Shown: positions 47,128 through 60,178 of the stretch, piece after piece
Layout: every line of letters starts with the position of its first letter
How positions within the stretch are numbered: position 1 is the stretch's first letter
From: Stromatinia cepivora
Taxonomy: Eukaryota; Ascomycota; Leotiomycetes; Helotiales; Sclerotiniaceae
Assembly (NCBI GenBank): GCA_014898415.1
Contig: RCTD01000014.1
Location: 1,240,001-1,304,000, forward strand
Direction: 5' to 3'
DNA length: 64,000 nt
The notes under the pieces: generated by a model
Told to the model about the DNA's origin: nothing
Seen by the model: the letters and a program-made list of their open reading frames with translations, nothing else
Databases searched by the model: none
Position numbers and translations under genes: made by a program

Positions 47128-48843
47128 AGAGTTGTTAGGATAAAGATAAATTAATTCTTAGCTAGTTTGGTTTGCTTATGGTTCGCTTTTTAGTCGATTC
47201 TGGAATTGCCCTCCGATTATTAGCTAGTCTTGATTGGTAGAATGAGCAAGATACGTTGTGATTCACTATATATGGCCATGAGACGCCTGCTTGAAAGATC
47301 TTCAGCCAACCATTTTTGTGCTCTGATCGACATTTGGACCACGTGTGTAGACGCCCAATCGTTGTTTTGTGCACATCTGTGTCTACGAATATCGCACGAA
47401 GCATGTTGAATCGAATTGTAATGGAGGCTGAAAACGGGGATCGTTGCTGCCTCCGCAATGATACTAATATTATTGTATGAAAGAATCTGGAAAGTTCCTT
47501 TTCTATACTTTGTAGAGGAGTTTTAATAAATAATAATGGCAAGCTTATAGTAATATTTGGAAGCCCAAATTAAACATAAATTGATAACAAGAACACACAC
47601 AAGATTCCTTCTCGGTTGGAAGAAGTTTTGTCCGAGACCCGCTCTGAGTAGGTATTGTGGCTGTGCTCGCTCCTTCCGTCAAAATTTGATAACTTCTTTC
47701 CCACTTTCATATCCCTAAGGTTCATCATTTCATCTCATTTCATTCTTCCCTTGATTGCGATATCTTGTATACTAGGAACTCATTACGTTGTACTACCAAG
47801 AATTACCTGAATTCCGATTCTCTTGGGTATCAATCATCATCGAAGCTCCAGTCGGAGATATTTTGGAGAACATCCTTTGGGCTTGTCCAAATATGTTCCC
47901 GACAGGTTGTGCAAATTTTGACTGCATTTCGGACGATCCGCAGACTTTAATATGTTTAAGTTGCTCAGGTGGCTCAGAATGCCGGCGAAGACTCCATGAC
48001 CGACTAGGATCTGCTTTTCATAAATTCGTTCCTGACCCATCTTATTGGCCTTTGATCTACTTGCGAGAGCTTCCACTTCTGATATATCATAATCTCATAT
48101 TCAGACGCTACATAGGCACACTTGACTAGTGCTACTGCACTAGTATTTTACCATCAAGTAACAATGCTTGGGTCACTCTGGATGCTATATTAGCAACGAT
48201 GGCCACGTCGATTCACAGCTCACTGTTCTTCGAAAGCGCTCAGCTCCAGTTTCTTCAACTATACCTTCTGGTATATAAGGATCTTTGATTGCAATCTGTC
48301 TAAACTCTTCTTACTCCTCCCGCCTCATATTCCCCTCCCGGCATACTTAATTTGGAACAACTACTATGAAGTTTTCACAAGCTGTGTCAGCGTCTAAGGT
48401 CCATGGCAAGTACTGTTCATCAAAGCTTGGAGGTCAACATCTTCACTCCTTTAGCCGTTTTCAAACTCGCACGTTGACTTCATGGAGCTAAGGAATGCAA
48501 TTCAAACAGTTAAGGCACAGCACATGGCAGTTTTATCACGCTTGAGGTGGTATTGCGGCAAACTTTTGTATTCCTGCTAAATCATAAAAAAGGCAAAACT
48601 TTTTTCATCTCCTTCCGAGTGAATGACAAAGCATAGCATATCCGACTGTATCCCTCAACCACAACTTCTTCCCTCTTGACCATCTTCCAAGGGAGCCAGC
48701 AGTTAGCCTTCCAGCCCTCCCAAATCTCAAATTGCCGTTCGCCCCCGATGGTGTGTCGGAAGCTTTTCGGACTGAAATGCCAAGCTGGAGATAATGTTAG
48801 TAACATTGCAAATGTTTCAAAAATTATGTCTGCACCTGATGAT
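47128..48843. other. Intergenic region with short unassigned frames
   Basis: A frame at 47788-48129 (113 codons) encodes a Cys-containing sequence without recognised domain, lacks an ATG at its start and may be an exon of an unknown gene. No other support was found. The last part is the 3' flank of the minus-strand small protein gene. Confidence 0.3.
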
Positions 48844-49123
48844 TTAACAGCCAGTGCCGCAAGCGCCACAGGCTCTTCCTGGGATGACCCAGACCTCCCG
48901 CCCTTCGGCAAGACAAGTTGGGCATCTGACACCGGGCATCTGGTTCTCAGTCAGTATCAATCAACCCACGGTTATATCAGATGCAATATCTTACGCCGGG
49001 CATTTCAGTCACGCCAAAGGACTCGGAAATTTCACCGAAGGGCATCAAAATTGGCTTGGTGGAAGGAAGAATGTTCATCTCTTCTTGAAAGATGGTCTCG
49101 AATGGAATTGGTTGAAAAGACAT
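48844..49123 (-). CDS. Small zinc-ribbon-like protein, 74 aa
   Basis: Exons 49123-48995 and 48939-48844 on the minus strand join over a 55-bp intron (GTAAGA donor, ACTGAC branch, CAG acceptor). Exon 1 encodes MSFQPIPFETIFQEEMNILP and a neutral linker. Exon 2 encodes GVRCPTCLAEGREVWVIPGR followed by ACGACGTGC and TAA. The spacing CPTC-X14-CGAC-GTGC provides two Cys pairs that could bind one zinc ion. Translation might also start at the ATG that begins exon 2, which would give a 31-residue peptide. The clean splice pair and the Cys pattern support a real gene. The function is unknown; a nucleic-acid or protein-binding zinc ribbon is plausible. Confidence 0.55.
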
Positions 49124-52100
49124 GTTGATTGAAGTTGATTGAGAAGAATCTTTTAATTGATAAACAGATGTGAGACGATTGTGTGTTGAAATAATGAAGT
49201 TGTTTGGGTTGATGAGGTTTTTTTGATTGATGAGCTTCAACTTCAGTCGAGTGGAAGTGGTCATTATATAACTTTCAGGAACGAGTCAAGAGGGGCCCGA
49301 AACTCGATCCAACAAAAGAAAAGATGAACTACCTTATGATTTTGCGGTTGCCTGCATCGTCGAATGTAAGTTATGTTCGATGTGATTGTATATCTGCATC
49401 TGCAGCTAATCAAAAAGGTAGCCGCAATTCCGTTCCAGATTAAATGGACCACCCAAAACTAGGAACAATCGTGCCCTTCTTGAGCACAGTCTTACGATGG
49501 ACAAATCCAAACATTGTGCGGCACCGCATGATGGAAAACTTGAGCGACACTTGTTATCAACGGTGCTAGTGATGGAAAGTAATGTCCGTGGTATTTCAAG
49601 TCAGCAGACCGATTACATGCATTGGTATTCTCCCTCGGATCTAAACCCAGCAATCGTCGGTCAGTATATTGATAGGTCGATCTTACTTGACCACAAACAA
49701 GGAATCCTCGCACCAGGTTATGAACGCGAGATGGCCGCTCAGCGAATAGTACAAGGAGTGTACCTGAAAAGTTGACCGGGCCAGCTCTTAAGAGCTAAAT
49801 GTGACCAGGCATTAATGCTTCTCGGCCTCAATCCAATGATCTTGCACATTCTGTAAGTATCCATGCGGCATAAGAAATTCGCATGGTTGGAGGGCGTGTT
49901 CGGAAAATTCCAACAGTTGAGGAGTTTCTTTTACTAAGCGACAGAACCCTTCATGCAGCCTGCAAGTGGGCGCCAAAGTCATTTTGTCCTTGTATTTCGA
50001 AATATCCTTAACCTAATTACAGCCCAAGCCTCAGGGATCATTACACAGATAGAGATCATGTCCGCACATTATGTTTCACACTCGAAATCCCATCAACGAT
50101 ATTGCCGGAGAGATTCCAATACAACGATTCACTGTGCCTCCCAACCAGTGGTTGGAAGATTGCAACCCCATCTTCAATTATGTTGGGGGTCAGAACGTGG
50201 GTGGAGCTAGGTATATGATAGATCATTTCTGACGAAATGAAAGACAGTTTTCCGACTCGTCACTTCTTACGGTATGTATCGGATGATACACGTCAAATTT
50301 CCATTCAGGACGGCAGTTGGTCTTGCATGCATATGTGGCTGGGTTTACCAAATCGTCGGAATGTTTTGATATGAACATTCGGCACTGGTCAGACCCGCGA
50401 GTTTCTGGGCACAGTCATATGGATCGAGTGCTTTCAACAAAGATGTCAGTATTTGATATCGATCAACTCAACGCATCATCCACCGACAATCTGCGCTCAT
50501 CGAACAAGATTAAAATGGGAAGCACATGACCGAAAAAAACAAAATTCTCCGAATCTCATAATGAGTTGAGTTCGACAGGGACATTGTTGAGTCTTGATAC
50601 CCGGGGATGAGGAAAGGTGCGTTGTGTAATGAGGATCTGTGTGTTACATTATACAACATACGGAGTGGTCGGACTGCATCCGGAGTTATTTCTATCCCTA
50701 TTTGAAGCTGTGGAGAAAGTTCTCGCCAGGCCATTGCCATGCAATCCATATGCAAATTTGAAATTTTTCCTCGAAAAGTGATTCGATACACAGGTTGTTA
50801 TTTTTTGTGTTACATTCACACGCATACAAGTCTACTGTATGTATTATTGGCCCGAACCAAAAGTTCGAGCAACATAAGCCAACACATCAAAGTGCATTAA
50901 ATACATCAGGTAGATGTGACATCGAATGGATAACCCATTTTCAAATCTATTTAGGCAGATACATATTTTCCACCTTCAATTTCATTGTCACTATCCATAT
51001 TTTAATGCGAAACTCATCAATCATTATGAGCGGATTTGATATTTTCCGAATCTTCCATCTCACAACATAATGTCTTCTATGCTTTTCCGTTCAATTTGTT
51101 TATCGATATATTAATATCGTAACGCAATCTACTTTATAATATATGTAATTTGGCAGAAGTGGCCCCCAAATTATCTCAAGCCCCCTTACTTGAGGCCACA
51201 GATGTCCACCACAAAACCGATCTCTCTGATCGTATGATATCCGAGTCGGATTGGCATGCATGCACGAGGCTACATTGATCTAAAAAAAAAATTACTTTGT
51301 TACGGAGCATATTTTGATTCGGAAATAAAGTCCGATGTCCTTAATATATCGGTCGGGTAGGTGCAGATTAACTCGATTATTTGCATCCGAAGTGACGAAC
51401 CATTAGGTTGGGATTGCTATTGGGTTCCAGCTGTGCAATTAAGAGGAAATAAATCATCGTTGAAGAATTTCATGTCGATTAAATCATGATTCGAGTCATC
51501 AACTTATTGGCACAGAATCACCTCACTTTCATCGCATTATCGAACGTCGAAAATACCAATTATTATCTCACACATGGCAGAGTAGATTGGAGTTGCGAGC
51601 ACAAAGTTTGTTTGTTGAACGGTGGGGACGCTTCTAGAATCGGATGAAATTTACCACATTTAAATTTATCAGGTCTGGATCTGATGTCAAGCATATATTC
51701 AAACGAATGGGATGGAATGGAATGGCATGTATAATGAGCTATTAATCAACCCGCTCTGCTCTGTGCTACATTAGATTGTCGCAAGGTCAGAGGAAAGAGA
51801 TTGGATGCGCTGGGACTACTGCTTTTCTACTGTACGAAAGCATTTCAATTCAACATCCTGGGAGGAAGCTCATGGTTTGCGCATCGTACACTGCAATTCT
51901 AAGGGGTTTATTTCATGTGAAGTGTGTATATCACTCATCCGTTTATATTCTTCCCGAGAAACTTCTAACTTCCGAGTCCGGCTTTCATACCTCATGTCAA
52001 ATATGCAATCAATCATTCAATCAATCAATCGATCGATCGAAGCGATTTGATTTAATTTCATTTCTTCAAATCTTCGAAATAAATCGTTGCATGTATGCAT

Positions 52101-52288
52101 GTCCTTTAGAAATTGACATTTCTCTGCATGAGGTAGGTTCTTGCCTTGCATCTAACCATCCAATCCCGGCATGTACTCTAATGTCTTGAAAAACATATGC
52201 CGGGATTAGATGGATTTTAAGAGTTACATTGCGTGTGGGGGGATACCGATTCCGGATCCCTAGTCCCGAAAAGACATGTGTTCTGGGC
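49124..52288. other. Long intergenic region, no supported gene
   Basis: Short open frames only. The longest is 137 codons at 51776-52189, and one of 92 codons at 49497-49775 begins with ATG and contains HWYSPSDLNPAIVGQYIDRS. None has a domain or splice support. AATGG and AATC simple repeats lie at 51706-51728 and 52010-52040. Confidence 0.35.
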
Positions 52289-52868
52289 CATTATATAACA
52301 TCGGCATTCCGAAATCAATCTAGCTTATTCCAGAATATATTAGATTGCGAAATGAATTAATTGATATCGAAATTGAAAAAAAAATAAAAGTATTTACAAA
52401 TAAATTAAATTTATATAAAAATAATATATTCAATATTTTAATTCATTAATCAATAAATTAATATAAAAAAAGAAAAAATTTATAATTTTATTATTATTTA
52501 TATTTTCAATCTTATTATTATTATTATTCTTAATCTTATTATTATTATTTTTAATTTTATTATTATTATTTTCTTTTTATAAAAATACTTTTTTTATATT
52601 TATTATTTAATTAATATAGAAATCACAATCAAAATTATTATATAAATAAATAAATAAATAATAATAGTAAAGCTAAATTTTTATAAATTTTAAATTCTGA
52701 TTTTATAAATTTTAATTTTTTATAAACTTTAATTTTTTTTAAATTAATATAATAAAAATTATGAAAAATATAAATAAATAAATTATTTAAAATATTGATT
52801 AAAGTAAATTAATTCATTTCGAAATAAACTACAGATTATTGATTTCGGAATATCAATATTATATAATG
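52289..52868. mobile_element. Inverted-repeat element, about 580 bp (MITE-like), very AT-rich
   Basis: The left arm, 52289-52362, contains ATTCCGAAATCAAT and CGAAATGAATTAATT. The same two blocks occur in inverted order at 52807-52868, so the arms are about 62-74 bp and imperfect. The interior is a TTA/ATT-rich tract without coding capacity. No clear target duplication is visible, so the outer ends are approximate. Confidence 0.55.
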
Positions 52869-55007
52869 ATTCGGAATATATAAATGTAGAGTGAAGAGGG
52901 ATAATTAGATTATAGAAGGGATATTTATTATAATGAATATTTATTATGAGATTTTTTAAAATAAGTTTTACGGTTTAGAGATGAAAAGAAAATGAGGTGT
53001 GAGATAAAGATGAGTGAAATAAAATAAAGATAAGTTTTATAATTAATTAATTAATCAATCAATTAATATATTACTCGTATATTTTTATATAATTTTTTTG
53101 GAAAATAATTGGTTTTTTAATTATTTGAATTTTTGTATTTTTTTTTTGGAAATAGATATATTTTAGATATAAGATTTTATATTAAAATAAGATTATTTAT
53201 ATAAAATATTTAGTTATATATTAGAAATTAAAATTTTTTTTTTTAAATTAAATTTTCTAGTTTTAGATTATTATTTATATTGAAAATCAAGATTTCATTT
53301 ATTAATAACTTTTTAACAAATAAATATAATTAATCAAAATTTTGAATACAAATTTATTATATATTTATAAATAGATTTTGAAAATTTGAGATTTTTTATA
53401 ATTTTCTTTTATAGAAATAGTTAAGATTGAATTTTCGAATTTTTAATTTGTATATAATTTAATATAAATTGAAAAAGTTATAAAAATCTGAATAACTTTT
53501 CAATAAAAATAATTAAAAATAAATTATAAATTTTAATAGAATTCTTGAATTATATTATATAAAATAAATCTAGTTTCGAAAAGTTCTCATTTATAAATAA
53601 TATTTTATTATTAATTGAAAAATTATTTATATAAAATAAAATATAACTATCAATAAAAGATTATTTATAAATTATTATATATAATAATTTGATTCATTTA
53701 TTCTAATATATATATTTTAAAACACCTTTTATAACTCGATTCTTATTAATCTAAAAAAATATATAAGATCTATATAAGAATATAAAATTGAAGAAAAATA
53801 AATCGAATTTATTAAAAATTAGAAAAAGATATTATATATAATATATAAAATGAAATTGAAGAAAACAAAATGTTTAATCAATTAAAGGCTTTTTAATAAT
53901 ATAATTTTTATTATTTTACGATCGATGATTATAGAATAATAATTAATTGAGGGATTTGAAGTTGAATAGAAGAGTTAGAGATTGAAAATGATTCTGATTG
54001 ATTTAATGAATCAGGGTATGCGATAAGAAAGATAAGGAACCTCAAAATATTTCGAAATGCTTTTCGGTGCTTTGATCACGAACTTGAAGCAAGGGTATAC
54101 TACACCACCTATATCATTTCAATATAATTTTCATATTCATATTCAGATTCAGATTCAGATTCAGAGTTTGTAAGAACCATGTGAGAGCTAAAATCTATCT
54201 ACTCCACACTTTAGTACAGAATTCGATGCACAGACCACCTTCGAAAAGAATTACTAGGAACTCTGAATAGCTTCAAAATTTATAATTAATTGGAATAAAA
54301 GAGATTCAAATTATAAATGTTTGATAGGCTACGTAGCACGAGCTGTACGCCCCTTAGGGCCTACGATCAGCTCGTATAATATAATTCAAAGATTCCAAAA
54401 AAAAATTGGATATTTTATTTTTAGTTATTTTTGTTAAAAAGTTATTCAATATTTTTATATTTTTTGAATTTGTATATAAATCATATACAAATTAAAAATC
54501 GAAATTTCAATATTTAATATTTCTATTAGAGATTTGCGTTCCCCGGATCTCTAACTTTTCGAAAATGTTAATTTAAATTTTATATTTAAAAAGATTATTT
54601 TAGACTTAATTTTAATATTATAATAAAACACAGATAGAAAGTCGATTTGAAATTATTATTCAAATCATTATTCAAATCATTATTCAAATTATAATTTAAA
54701 ATATAATTTAAATTATAATATAAATAATTTCAAAGATTTTTATTTTAATAAATCCATTTAAAAGATTTTCTTTTATAATAGAAAATTATTTTAATAATTT
54801 TATTTAAATAGTTTTTTATAATAATAAAGTTGAATTTAAATTAAATTAAATATAAATAAAAAACTATTTATTTATTATTAATATTTTATTTAAATTTTAT
54901 TAATTTCGTTTTATATTATTCGAAAGCTATTTAAATTATATAAAATATATTCGAATTAATAAAAATATATTAAAATTATCTCAAAGTTCTTAATTAAAAT
55001 AAATAAA
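52869..55007. repeat. AT-rich island, low complexity
   Basis: There is no coding capacity. A patch of normal composition at 54000-54380 holds a short run of TTCAGA repeats (54137-54160) and the hairpin at 54338-54375. The rest consists of A/T words typical of RIP-exhausted DNA. Confidence 0.6.
54338..54375. repeat. GC-rich hairpin within the AT-rich island
   Basis: ACGAGCTG (54338-54345) pairs with CAGCTCGT (54368-54375). An inner GCCC/GGGC stem closes a four-base loop. It stands out from AT-rich surroundings and may be the end of a transposon or LTR. Confidence 0.6.
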
Positions 55008-55009
55008 TC

Positions 55010-55190
<181 letters not shown>

Positions 55191-55209
55191 AATAATAATA
55201 ATAAATTAA

Positions 55210-56259
55210 TTTAATTAAATTAAATAAATTGAATTGAAAAGTTCTAAATCAGATATATCTAAGATTATAAGATCTATATCAAGTTTTTTGTTAGATTTAT
55301 TGCAGGGGTATTTTAGACCAATCAGATTGCTTATATCGTGACTTAATATCGACAAGACGATAATAAAAGAAAATTCTAAAATTACGAAATTTTTAGAATT
55401 GATTAATATCTATATAGCGAATCTATATTCCAAATTTTAATCAATTATTTTGATTCGTTATAAAGTTATTAATAGATGAAAATCGTGGTTTTTGATATAA
55501 AATAATAATCGGAATAAGAGTGGTCGGAAACTAGAGTGCTTGACTCATTGAATAAATAGTTTATTATTTATCTCAATCCATTTAATATATTCATATATTA
55601 TATCTATTATCTATCTACATGTCCGTCGTCTGTACTGTACTATACTGTACAAACAAATAATCATCTATCTATCTAGTACTATCTATCTAGTACTATCTAT
55701 CTAGTGCTATCTACTAGGTATAGATCCAAGCAAGCTATCCATCCACCATTCATTCACGATAGATACTCTCCAATTCTAACTCCATTACCAATTCCACTCC
55801 CAATTCCAATTCCAAGTCCCTCCAAGAATTCTCAAAAACGCCATGCGCCTGCGCTTCAAACAAATCAAATCAAACGACTCCAGACCAAATGAAAAAAAAA
55901 ATCAAACCAGAAATGACATGACCAATGAAATGCTAATGGGGGTATCCTTTTCTTTCCATGCTATCTTTTCTTCCCGTTCATTTGTCCGTTCTTTCATTCG
56001 TTCACACACCTTCCAATCCCTTACTTTAATTTCCTTCATCCTCTTAACTCCTTTCCACCTTTCCTGCGCCTCGCTAGGCCTCACTAGGCTTCACCGTACG
56101 CAACCCCAACTCTCGCAAATCTCAACTCCTGTCGATCAGAAGTGATCGGACCACACAAGAAAATGAACCCATTCATACAAGCCAGTGCCAAGCTCCTGCA
56201 GCTTCACAACCAAATTATAACATACATCATACATTACATTAACACTTATCATCCCAAAA
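55210..56259. other. AT-rich to normal transition and 3' flank of the PLC gene
   Basis: ATCTATCTAGTACT-type repeats occur at 55660-55715 and CCAATTCCAATTCC at 55770-55815. The plus-strand frame at 55843-56145 lies in the presumed 3' UTR of the convergent PLC gene and shows no domain. Confidence 0.4.
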
Positions 56260-59121
56260 TCAAGACAAGATTTTCTCGATTTTCACCAATAGTAAACCAT
56301 CTGTAGAATTGCCCTTGACATCTTTCAAAGGAATTAATCGATATCCTTGTTGAAGACGATCGAGTCGGATGCAAGCCCATGCTGCTAGCTCATCTTTTGA
56401 ATAATTGGCATCTTCGATTTTGAATCTGTAGGTGTAAGGAAGAGGAGTTAGTAAAATGACATGATATGATATGACCTGCAATTTGGAGGTTGATTGATTT
56501 GATTAATGGAATGGGAGGGAGAGGTTGTCGGGGTGGCGTTGCGTGTGCGTGGAAGTGGGCGTGGGGGAATGGTAGTGGAGTGGTGGGGGGTGGAGGGGGG
56601 TGATGGGGTGGTGAGGCGCGTGCATGGTGGGGAAGTAGGAACTTCGGCGAAGTGGAAGTGATGGGCAGCGGACGGCCGAGTGGTAGGGTTGTGGTGGCCG
56701 GAGGGAGGCCGTGTACTGCGTGACTTTGGGCGGCTGGGGGCCGAGCTCGTCAGTGCGCGGGACGGGCTGAAAATTATGACCATGATTCGGTAGGATGAAT
56801 GCTGCGGAACCACACCCGAGCAGCCAAGCGCCGGTAAGACAGTCATACTGCACCCTAAATTGATCTGCATAGATATAACTGCGAGCAATGCCCAGCCGGT
56901 TCCGGGCCGTTGCGCTGTTGAAGATGAAAGCCCCGAGGAGAAATTTGCATGTACCAGCCACCTGAGCGGTATGACATAATTGCAGGTACATGATTTGTCA
57001 ATATCTAATGATCAAATCATATAAATCTAGACCTTGTCTAGCTTCCTGCGTGTATAACTTTCGGAAGTATAAATAGAGAAATGTTGAAGAAAAGTAGTGT
57101 AGCATGTACTAACCTTACAAAGCTTAACTCCTCCACCACGTTTCTGATACCTTCGAAGTGAAGAGTTTCGCCTTCATAATCGGGTTTGCTACCCGATTTA
57201 TAAGCCGTCTTGAGTTTGTGTTCACCCTCTTTTGCTTTGCCTCCATTTTCAATTGGTTGCCCGTTGAGCTCTTCTTGGCTTTCAACGTGCAGCTCACATT
57301 TGACGTATGGATGAAAGCCCTTTTCCGTCTCACCTTGAGGAAAGGGGATTTGTTGCCCAACGAATATGCTGATTTTCAAATCAAGGGTCTTGTAAGGAAT
57401 AGCTGCACAAATTTCGGATGTTACATCCTCGCTGCGGTAGCCCGGGGGTTTCAATACCCACCCTTGGGATCCGGCAAACATTCCTTCATTTAACATCATA
57501 CCTTCATCCAAAGTCTGCCAATTCAAGGCAACCATTTGAATGCCTTTGCGCCAGCAGACCGAAGGGTCGAGATTAGATGAGTCGAATCGTTTGCCAGCCG
57601 GAAATGCTCTCATGAAAAAATTGCGATTATGAGCAAACATCTGTTCTCGATTTGATTCATGAAGTTCCAAGATCACTTTCTCGCCGACAGAAAAAATGTG
57701 AGAAGGTTTTGTGGCTGCTCCAACATCAAACGACACAAAATGTTCGCTGTGAGTATAGATTCCAAGTTTACTAAGGGTTTCGCAGATCTTTGCTTTTTTC
57801 TTTGAACTTCCTCGATCGTCCTCAGAACCTGAATGTCCAGATTCTGCATCCTTTCTTGAGATCACCGGTACTAATGTGTTGGATGACGTCTTCTTCTCTA
57901 GAGTATCCGTGCTCGTGGGAGATAATCCGTTGGTGGGAGATAATCCATTCGTGGATCCATTCGTGAGCTCGTTCAAATGCTCCTGTGCATCTTTCAGCTC
58001 CGGAGCTTTCTTGACCTTGACCAAAATTTTGTTGAGAAGCTCCTCAAGTCTAGGAACCCTTTCTTCCGGATTACATGTTTCGAATGGAGAGTCGAGTAAG
58101 AGACCCTCCCATTCTTCTTTCATGATGTCGACCATTATTTCCTGTTGTTCATGATCGGCATGAACTTCCAAACTGACGATAATTGGGAGAGGGCTTGTGG
58201 TGAAGGCATTTTCCCGAATTGCTTTGCAAACAGCTCTAAATCCCACCGGTGCTGTCAATGTCCAACCATGTAAAACCAAAGGTTCTCCGATCATCGATGA
58301 TCGTATTGAGGCCGGCCGTCCACCATGTTCGTCCTCATCCAGAACCTTGAGTTTATCTCCCGAACTTGCCTTTGAACCTTTATGTTTGGCACCCTCTAAC
58401 TTCTCTTTAGCAATCTCTAACTTCTCTTTAGCACTCTCTAATTTCTCCTCCACCGTCAATATGGCTGCTGCTGCTCGGCTAGAAAGTGTGCTTCCAGTTC
58501 CAGAAGGCTGCCGTTTGTGATCGGTTTTATTCGAAAATGTTGATTTATCATCTTTCTCTGCTGCTTCTCCATTGTGTACATCTATTTCAATACATCGACA
58601 ATTTTGTGTGAGAGCCTGATGGCAGTTAGCATAGAATCCTCATGATATCAAGATCAACTTACCGTTTTGTATGCTTCTGTAGAACTCCTTGATAACAGCT
58701 GATTCCCTTCAAGATATGTATTATGACTACTACTGATGTAGTAGTTGGTGATTGGCTTTGACTGATCTAGCTCCGGAATACGTTTCATGACCTCTAATGA
58801 ATGACTATAGTACACTGACTCCAGAAATTGTTCGAATTTGTATGTATCTTTTTCCAGTGTAATTGTATGCCCCTGGACATCTGCCAGCCACTTCTCAAAT
58901 CGTTCTCTTCCTAGGCATGATTCGGCACCTCTTAATTCATCGAAAACCTTCCATAAATATTCTTGAATCTCATGTGAAAGATAGACTTGTCGTGGAGGAT
59001 CCCCTGCGGTGGGATTATTGAGAGGTGGAAGATGTCCTCCATGCCCAGGCGTAAGCATTGTAGACATGGCCATAAGTTTGTGAAGAGAGAACTGCTTTCC
59101 GGAGGGAGTGAGGAGAGGCAT
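56260..59121 (-). CDS. plc1: Phosphoinositide-specific phospholipase C (PLC-delta type)
   Basis: This enzyme cleaves PI(4,5)P2 to IP3 and diacylglycerol, linking signals to calcium release. The exons on the minus strand are 59121-58663, 58615-57114 and 56425-56260, giving 708 residues. If translation starts at the in-frame ATG at 59250 it would be 751; I prefer 59121 (MPLLTPSGKQF). An EF-hand-like helical part (about 40-130) precedes the X domain, with SSSHNTYLEG carrying the first catalytic His, CRCIEIDVHNG, and LVLHGWTLTAP with the second. A low-complexity KEKLE insert (about 200-225) splits the X domain. The linker is Ser/Thr-rich. The Y domain contains FFMRAFPAGKRFDSSNLDP, WRKGIQMVALNWQTLDEGMM and QGWVLKPPGYR. 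A C2 domain ends the protein, completed only across a 688-bp intron: VEELSFVR joins FKIEDANYSKDELAAWACIR. Intron 1 is 47 bp. Confidence 0.92.
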
Positions 59122-60178
59122 GGTAGATATTCTATTACGAGGACAAATAGTATTAGCAAATGAATCATAATCCAACACATTGGAGCCACAAATGAATGCA
59201 AGACACTGGATCTGACACCCAAGTTTCTTGATCCATCGTGATTCATTCATATCAGCAAAATTACGGTGATCTTGACGTGTTTCGATCCCTATTTAGTAGC
59301 CCTGCTGGTGGGGGGGGGGGGGTTGAAGATAATCAAACAAGATGGGAAAATAACTTTACCTCGGGAACTTTTTCCTCAAAAACGAAACCATCTCTCCTTA
59401 GAATACCATGAATCGTAGAAGTTGATTTGAATAACTACATGAGGAGTGTATGATGAATAAACTTTTGAATGATTTACGAAGCAGGGAATGAATTTGTTGA
59501 TTATCAAATGGGCCAAGACGAGGGCTCATTCAGCTGCTGGGTACAATTGTTACTATTCTTAAAAGCTGACAAGACTAGAATTGGGTGGGTACAAATGTTT
59601 TGATGACGGATAGGGTTGATAGGAGAGTAGGAGAGTAGGAGAGTAGGAAAGTAGGAAAGTAGGAAAGTAAATCCATCATGTCAAAATGGCACAGTGAGAC
59701 AAGATTTGAGCGAGTGTTATGAAGGAGAGGATGTGGGTAAATAGCAATATGATTCCATATTGACAAGTTGATGAATGAATGTTTATTTTTAAGTATTTTT
59801 ATATATTTTCATATATTTTCATATATTTTTTAGAGCTCTTTGTTATTAGTTATCCACTTGTTAAAAGCTAATAGCCCCCGGCCCGTACCTTTTTTACTGG
59901 TGTTCCTTGGCTGAACAATCCGTACTATAGTGTTAAGCTTTTCGAATTCCATATTACCAACACTAATAACTGGATAACATTACCGTGGAACGAATCACTA
60001 CTGAAACACAAACTTCAAAGCCAAGTTATCTACAGAGTAACAAGCTTTTCAGGGTTTGGTTGTTTGGTTTGTGGAGTTCTTCAATTTGCCCCTCAGCCCA
60101 TCATCTACTTCTACTCGAGTAACAACACCATAACAACACCATAACACCGCCTCACTGCTCCGTACATCTAAGACATTC
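59122..60178. other. Divergent promoter region between PLC and the cupin gene
   Basis: The PLC and cupin genes are transcribed away from each other. A run of about 13 G lies at 59313-59326. A 10-bp GTAGGARAGT tandem repeat of about five copies lies at 59618-59670. The ATATTTTC repeats at about 59800-59830 are AT-rich. No gene is seen. Confidence 0.45.

Noticed and set aside
51776..52189. Frame of 137 codons
   Set aside because: It includes simple AATC repeats, lacks a proper ATG context and has no recognisable domain; most likely non-coding.
56448..56991. Minus-strand frames of 146 and 162 codons
   Set aside because: They lie wholly inside the PLC intron and contain low-complexity Pro/His/Ser runs without domain character. 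They are kept as part of the intron finding, not as genes.
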